A DNA stretch of 64,000 bases from JAHEJE01 sp965216335 (GTDB taxonomy: Bacteria > Pseudomonadota > Alphaproteobacteria > Rhizobiales > Aestuariivirgaceae), in the NCBI GenBank assembly GCA_965216335.1, contig OZ244154.1, positions 744,001-808,000 on the forward strand. The letters are read 5' to 3'. Each line of letters starts with the position of its first letter. Within the stretch, counting starts at the first letter, position 1. This document shows, one piece after another, positions 59,999-64,000 of the stretch. A model generated the notes under the pieces. It saw only the letters and a list, made by a program, of their open reading frames with translations, did no database searches and was not told where the DNA came from. Made by a program: the position numbers and the translations under genes.

Positions 59999-60733
59999 AT
60001 GATACGCACGATTGCGTTAGCCATGCTCTTCAGCCTCTGCGCCTTCTCCTCGGCGCTCGCCGCGGACACCGCCGAGCGCCGCATCATCGGCTTTTCGCCC
60101 GACGGCAAATGGTTTGCCTTTGAACAATTCGGTGTTCAGGACGGCTCGGGGTTTCCCTTCCACCATGTCTTCATAATAGATGTCGTCAACGACAAATGGG
60201 CCCCAGGCACCCCAATTTACGAGCGCATCGACGACGAAACCGCCACCTCGCTCCAGGTCCGCAACAAGGCCCGCGTCAAGGCGGCGCCGGAACTGGCCAA
60301 GCTCAAGATTATCAACCCGGGATTTTTGCTTGCCTCCAATCCGGTGACCGAGGTCGGCAGCGACGCCAACCGGATCGGCTTTCGCACGGTGCGCAATTGG
60401 GTCGGGCCGCCGCCTGAGAAATTCACCCTTCGGCTGCAAACCACGACAACCGCCAAGCCCGAGAGCTGCGCCTACTCCGATAGCGAGTTGAAGCTGTTCA
60501 GCCTGACGCTTGCCTTCGAGGACAACCCGCCAAAGCAGGTTTATGCCGACAAGCACCTTCCAAGCAGCCGCGGCTGTGCCCACGACTACCGAATCTCCGA
60601 CGTCCTCATCCACGAGGAGAACTTCAAACCGGAACGGTTCGTCGTTCTGATCCAGGTGTACACGCAAGGGTTCGAAGGGTCCGACCTCAACTACATGGCC
60701 GTGCCGGTCGCGGTGCCCGACGCGCTGCAGTGA
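59999..60733 (+). CDS. DUF2259 family secreted protein
   Basis: The 244-residue protein has a signal peptide (MIRTIALAMLFSLCAFSSAL, cut at ALA-AD) and the family features RRIIGFSPDGKWFAFEQFG, GFPFHHVFIIDVVNDKWAPG and the C-terminal ISDVLIHEENFKPERFVVLI. No function is known for the family. It follows paaX by 27 bases on the same strand but is not a known paa gene. Confidence 0.85.
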   Translation: MIRTIALAMLFSLCAFSSALAADTAERRIIGFSPDGKWFAFEQFGVQDGSGFPFHHVFIIDVVNDKWAPGTPIYERIDDETATSLQVRNKARVKAAPELAKLKIINPGFLLASNPVTEVGSDANRIGFRTVRNWVGPPPEKFTLRLQTTTTAKPESCAYSDSELKLFSLTLAFEDNPPKQVYADKHLPSSRGCAHDYRISDVLIHEENFKPERFVVLIQVYTQGFEGSDLNYMAVPVAVPDALQ

Positions 60734-60807
60734 CACGTTGAACGCGCCCGCCCGGGCTGCTAGGAATTGCCCGCACTTCGCGCCGCAAGATAGATTCGAG
60801 ACATCGC

Positions 60808-62112
60808 ATGATCCCACGCTACACCCGCCCGGAAATGGCTGCCATTTGGTCGCCGGAAACGAAATTCCACATCTGGTTCGAGATCGAAGCCCACGCGGCG
60901 AGCGCCCAGGCAGAGCTTGGTGTGATTCCCAAGGCATCCGCCGAGGCGATCTGGGCCAAGGGCGGTGCAGCGAAGTTCGATGTCGCGCGCATCGACGCCA
61001 TAGAGGTCGAGGTCAAGCACGACGTCATAGCCTTCCTCACTCACCTGGCCGAGTTCATCGGTGACGATGCCCGCTTCGTGCATCAGGGCATGACTTCATC
61101 TGATGTTCTCGACACCTGCTTCAATGTCCAGCTCGTGCGCGCTGCCGATCTGCTGCTGGAGGATATGGATGGCCTGCTTGCAGCCTTGAGGAAACGTGCC
61201 ATCGAGCACAAGAACACCCTCACCATTGGCCGCAGCCACGGCATCCACGCAGAGCCGACCACATTCGGCCTGAAGCTGGCGCAAGCCTATGCCGAGTTCG
61301 ACCGCTGCCGCGAACGGCTGGTCACCGCCCGCTGCGAGGTTGCGACCTGTGCCATTTCCGGCGCGGTCGGCACGTTTGCCAATATCGAGCCGTTTGTGGA
61401 GGAATACGTCGCCGACAAGATGGGCCTTGCCGCCGAGCCGGTCTCGACCCAGGTCATTCCGCGCGATCGCCATGCCATGTATTTCTCCGTCCTCGGCGTC
61501 ATCGCCTCGTCGATCGAACGCCTGGCCACGGAAATCCGCCACCTGCAGCGCACCGAGGTGCTTGAGGCCGAGGAATATTTCTCGCCCGGCCAGAAGGGCT
61601 CGTCAGCCATGCCGCACAAGCGCAACCCCGTGCTCACAGAGAATCTGACCGGCCTCGCCCGCCTGGTACGCTCCGCGGTAATGCCGGCGCTGGAGAACGT
61701 GGCCCTGTGGCACGAACGCGACATTTCGCATTCATCCGTCGAGCGCGGCATTGGCCCGGATGCCACCGTCCACCTCGACTTCGCGCTGAAACGCCTGACC
61801 GGTGTCATCGACAAGCTCGTCGTTTATCCGGAAAACATGCAGGCCAATCTCGACAGGCTCGGTGGCCTGGTCCACTCCCAGCGCGTTCTACTAGCCCTGA
61901 CCCAGGCCGGCGTCAGCCGCGAAGATGCCTATCGACTGGTGCAGCGCAACGCCATGCCGGTGTGGCGAGGTGAAGGCAATTTTCTGTCTCTGCTGAAGGC
62001 CGATGACGAGGTTGTGCTGAGTGATACCGAACTCGATGCGTTGTTCGACCTCGGCTACCACACCAAGCACGTCGACACGATTTTCGCCCGCGTGTTTGGC
62101 GGAGATGCATGA
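60808..62112 (+). CDS. purB: Adenylosuccinate lyase
   Basis: The 434-residue enzyme acts twice in purine synthesis (SAICAR to AICAR and adenylosuccinate to AMP). The fumarase-superfamily signature is GQKGSSAMPHKRNPVL, with catalytic His in TIGRSHGIHAEPTTFG and conserved MTSSDVLDTCFNVQL. Length fits the short bacterial type. Its end overlaps the next small gene by 8 bases. Confidence 0.97.
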   Translation: MIPRYTRPEMAAIWSPETKFHIWFEIEAHAASAQAELGVIPKASAEAIWAKGGAAKFDVARIDAIEVEVKHDVIAFLTHLAEFIGDDARFVHQGMTSSDVLDTCFNVQLVRAADLLLEDMDGLLAALRKRAIEHKNTLTIGRSHGIHAEPTTFGLKLAQAYAEFDRCRERLVTARCEVATCAISGAVGTFANIEPFVEEYVADKMGLAAEPVSTQVIPRDRHAMYFSVLGVIASSIERLATEIRHLQRTEVLEAEEYFSPGQKGSSAMPHKRNPVLTENLTGLARLVRSAVMPALENVALWHERDISHSSVERGIGPDATVHLDFALKRLTGVIDKLVVYPENMQANLDRLGGLVHSQRVLLALTQAGVSREDAYRLVQRNAMPVWRGEGNFLSLLKADDEVVLSDTELDALFDLGYHTKHVDTIFARVFGGDA

Positions 62113-62515
62113 CACCTACACCATCCTTCACCTGACGCCCTGGGCGCGTGTTGGGCTGGTTTGCCTCTCAGCCGTGTTCGCCCTCGTGATGTTTGGCATC
62201 GGCCATCTGTTGCAGTCGGGCATCTCGCGCAAGTTAGCCCGTGCAATCGCATGGCTTGCCCATGCAGCGGCGGCAATTACGCTTTTCTGGCTGTTTCTAT
62301 GGTTGAGCCCGCAGGTCTACTACCTGTTCTACTGGGCAATCTTCGATGATTTGCCCTGGCAGACCGTCATCGCTGCCCCACCGTCTCCGGGAGCCCTCTT
62401 GCGGCTGTTCGCGATTGACTTCACGGCCGACCTGCCGCCAATCGCCCAGGGATTGTTGGGGTGGGGATTGCTGGTACAGGCGCTCTGGCACAGCCAGGTG
62501 GCCCGCAAACGTTGA
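62105..62515 (+). CDS. Unrecognised three-helix membrane protein downstream of purB
   Basis: The 136-residue product has hydrophobic segments VGLVCLSAVFALVMFGIGHL, AIAWLAHAAAAITLFWLFLW and a third around IAQGLLGWGLLVQALW, with an amphipathic loop between. The ATG at 62105 overlaps the purB stop, so translation is coupled. No family is recognised. Confidence 0.65.
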   Translation: MHDTYTILHLTPWARVGLVCLSAVFALVMFGIGHLLQSGISRKLARAIAWLAHAAAAITLFWLFLWLSPQVYYLFYWAIFDDLPWQTVIAAPPSPGALLRLFAIDFTADLPPIAQGLLGWGLLVQALWHSQVARKR

Positions 62516-62624
62516 GGCGGACACCGCCGCCTGGCGTCCGGGCGGTGCATTGCGGCCGGCCGGACAAACCGGTAGATGTGGCGATTTGGTAGGTTTCAGA
62601 AGACAGAAAGCGGGGAACCGGACT

Positions 62625-63176
62625 TTGCGCACCTTGCACTTCGTACGGCACGGCCCGGTGACCGTGGATCTCAATCGGCCATCAGAGGAATGGGAACTGA
62701 CACCGGACGCGCGGCCGGCCATCGCCGAATTGGCCCGAAAACTGTCCGGCTTAGAGCCAAGACGGATCATCTCGAGCCATCATGTCAAGGCAACCCAGAC
62801 GGCCGGGGTGCTGGCGGACATCTTGCAGGCACCAGTCGAGGTCAAGACCGGCCTGGAAGAACATCACCGCGACCAGAAGGACTTCTTTTCCTCACGCACC
62901 GCGTTCGATGAGGCGATGGCAGCCTTTTTCCGGCGTCCGGAAGAGATCGTGCTCGGCAGGGAAAGCGCCCGTATGGCCCGCGACCGCTTTGCCGCTGCCA
63001 TTGACGCGATCATGGCCGAGACAGACGAGGACGAGATGATCGTCACCCATGGAGCCGTTATGGCGGTTTACCTGGCAAGCGCTGGCAACGGACCGGCGGA
63101 AGACATCTGGCGGCGCCTCGGGCAGCCTGATCACCTGCGGGTGGAGTGGCCTGGACTGCAGATCACGGCAGATTGA
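62625..63176 (+). CDS. Histidine phosphatase family protein
   Basis: The product of about 183 residues is a small phosphoglycerate-mutase-like phosphatase. The phosphohistidine motif is LHFVRHGPVTVDLNRPSEEW, followed by ISSHHVKATQTAGVLADIL, an acidic region with EEHHRDQKDFFSS and the second His in MIVTHGAVMAVYLAS. The substrate is unknown. The best start is TTG at 62625 with GCGGGGA upstream; no ATG lies near the motif, so the start is the least certain point. Confidence 0.85.
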   Translation: MRTLHFVRHGPVTVDLNRPSEEWELTPDARPAIAELARKLSGLEPRRIISSHHVKATQTAGVLADILQAPVEVKTGLEEHHRDQKDFFSSRTAFDEAMAAFFRRPEEIVLGRESARMARDRFAAAIDAIMAETDEDEMIVTHGAVMAVYLASAGNGPAEDIWRRLGQPDHLRVEWPGLQITAD

Positions 63177-63210
63177 AGTCATGTAACAAGTTTTGCAGCC
63201 AACCATATGA

Positions 63211-63245
63211 AAAGACCGGTTGAAGCGCGAAGCTCCAACCGGCCC
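63211..63245 (-). terminator. Intrinsic terminator behind the YkuD gene
   Basis: Read on the minus strand, CCGGTTG and CAACCGG form a 7-bp stem extended by AGC/GCT across one mismatch, closing on a GCGA-type loop. TCTTTT follows. It lies about 50 bases beyond the ykuD-type stop and also between convergent genes. Confidence 0.65.
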
Positions 63246-63293
63246 TGTGGCTCCTGAAAGATTGCCGTCCCTCAGCAGCAAGCCTTTGGACTT

Positions 63294-63734
63294 TTAGTTG
63301 GTGATCCTGATGCGGGTGTTGCGCATGCCGTGCTTGCGCACCAGCTTGAACAGCTTTCGGGCATTGCGCGGATGCAGCCGCACGCAGCCATGCGAGGCTG
63401 GCCGCCCGAGCCGGCGGATCGAGTCCGTGCCATGGATAGCATAGCCACCGTGAAAAAAGATTGAATACGGCATCGGGCTCATATTGTATTTGCGCGAATA
63501 GTGCATGCGCGCCAGCCATTTCGGCTTGTAGCTGCCGCGAGGCGTATAGTAGCCACGTCCGGCGGTGGATACCTTCCAGGTCGCGTAGTGGCGGCCGTTC
63601 ACGGTAACGCTCATGCGTTGTTGAGAGACATCGATCTTGGCGACGACCTTGGCCGATGCCGGCACACTGTAGCTGCCGACAGCCAGCAGAACAGCGAAGA
63701 TCATGAAGAAACGGCGAAAAAGTGATTGGGACAT
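63294..63734 (-). CDS. YkuD-family L,D-transpeptidase
   Basis: The 146-residue protein has a signal sequence (FFMIFAVLLAVGSYSVPASA) and a compact YkuD domain: AKIDVSQQRMSVTVNGRHYA, STAGRGYYTPRGSYKP, IFFHGGYAIHGTDSIRRLG and the catalytic His/Cys motif GRPASHGCVRLHPRNARKLF. It forms 3-3 cross-links or attaches proteins to peptidoglycan. The ATG at 63734 follows AGGGAGGAT. Confidence 0.92.
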   Translation of the reverse strand: MSQSLFRRFFMIFAVLLAVGSYSVPASAKVVAKIDVSQQRMSVTVNGRHYATWKVSTAGRGYYTPRGSYKPKWLARMHYSRKYNMSPMPYSIFFHGGYAIHGTDSIRRLGRPASHGCVRLHPRNARKLFKLVRKHGMRNTRIRITN

Positions 63735-63920
63735 TGGGTTTATCCTCCCTGTCTGTAGCACAGCGGCGGGCCGTACCGTGTTGGTTTACCCGCCACTTTC
63801 GGAGACACTGTCAGGTGTAACCATACCGGGCGGATCGAAATATTGACTTGAGGATAAGGGTAAACTTCGAGCGGTCCTGTGCAATTTGTCACATCACGGC
63901 TCGCGAATGGCAAGAATGTC

Positions 63921-64000
63921 CTATTCCAGCAGGAATTCCCGGCCCGTCTTCACGCGGTCGACACCATCGTATCTGATAATGTCGGCCGTAGCGTAGGTCT
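63921..64000 (-). CDS. Possible 3' end of a minus-strand gene cut by the window edge
   Basis: The minus strand is open from the edge to TAG at 63921-63923 and encodes TYATADIIRYDGVDRVKTGR then EFLLE. Composition is compatible with a real C-terminus, but 25 residues are too few to identify a family. The 186 bases between it and the YkuD gene appear non-coding and would hold the ykuD promoter. Confidence 0.35.
   Translation of the reverse strand, partial: TYATADIIRYDGVDRVKTGREFLLE

Overview
The window is a GC-rich chromosomal segment of a free-living, heterotrophic alphaproteobacterium, most likely Hyphomicrobiales/Rhizobiales-like. I infer this from the family mix (carnitine catabolism with a CdhR-like regulator, a paa module with PaaX, a branched-chain amino acid ABC set, FadE/FadI/FadJ-type beta-oxidation proteins) and from a palindromic intergenic element of a style common in that order. 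No rRNA, CRISPR array, prophage or plasmid functions were seen.

Layout, left to right. 1-5.1 kb: end of a DUF454 membrane protein, then SPOR/TPR protein, glmS and glmU on the minus strand (UDP-GlcNAc supply). 5.1-8.1 kb: tRNA-Lys(UUU) with its own promoter, a complete IS3-family element, non-coding scraps and an orphan polytopic membrane protein; this looks like a small decayed accessory insertion downstream of the tRNA. 8.1-14 kb: ugd, a CinA-type protein, sfsA, map, radC and two small envelope genes. 14-22 kb: a CdhR/GlxA-type regulator diverges from a tight six-gene operon (BKACE, carnitine dehydrogenase, acyl-CoA dehydrogenase, ADP-forming acyl-CoA ligase, two-hot-dog MaoC-like protein, CaiD-like hydratase). 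Together these can be read as a CoA-dependent route from gamma-butyrobetaine or crotonobetaine through carnitine to glycine betaine and acetoacetate. 22-24 kb: metallophosphoesterase and MipA-type outer-membrane protein. 24-30.5 kb: fadE, fadI-like thiolase, fadJ-like multifunctional enzyme and a YciA-like thioesterase, a nearly complete fatty-acid beta-oxidation set. 30.5-39.6 kb: small membrane proteins, nicotinamidase, an MFS transporter coupled to a 46-residue membrane peptide, and an uncharacterised aldehyde dehydrogenase / AA_synth / flavin monooxygenase operon. 39.6-45.9 kb: aminotransferase, two coupled efflux-type transporters and a stand-alone homodimeric 2-oxoacid dehydrogenase E1-like enzyme. 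46-51.1 kb: livGFHM with livJ convergent. 51.1-53 kb: a stand-alone Lrp-type RAM domain, a 163-bp palindromic MITE-like element and a BASS-type transporter. 53-60 kb: paaABCDE divergent from paaI-paaK-paaX, giving phenylacetate activation and epoxidation. 60-64 kb: DUF2259 protein, purB, small membrane protein, histidine phosphatase, YkuD transpeptidase.

Overall the region is specialised for uptake and CoA-dependent catabolism of carnitine-type betaines, fatty acids, branched-chain amino acids and phenylacetate, which converge on acetyl-CoA and acetoacetate. The strongest candidates for new biology are the carnitine/butyrobetaine operon with its non-standard activation and release enzymes, the MFS-coupled micropeptide, the luciferase-like monooxygenase operon, and the palindromic element that supplies the stop codon of the gene before it.
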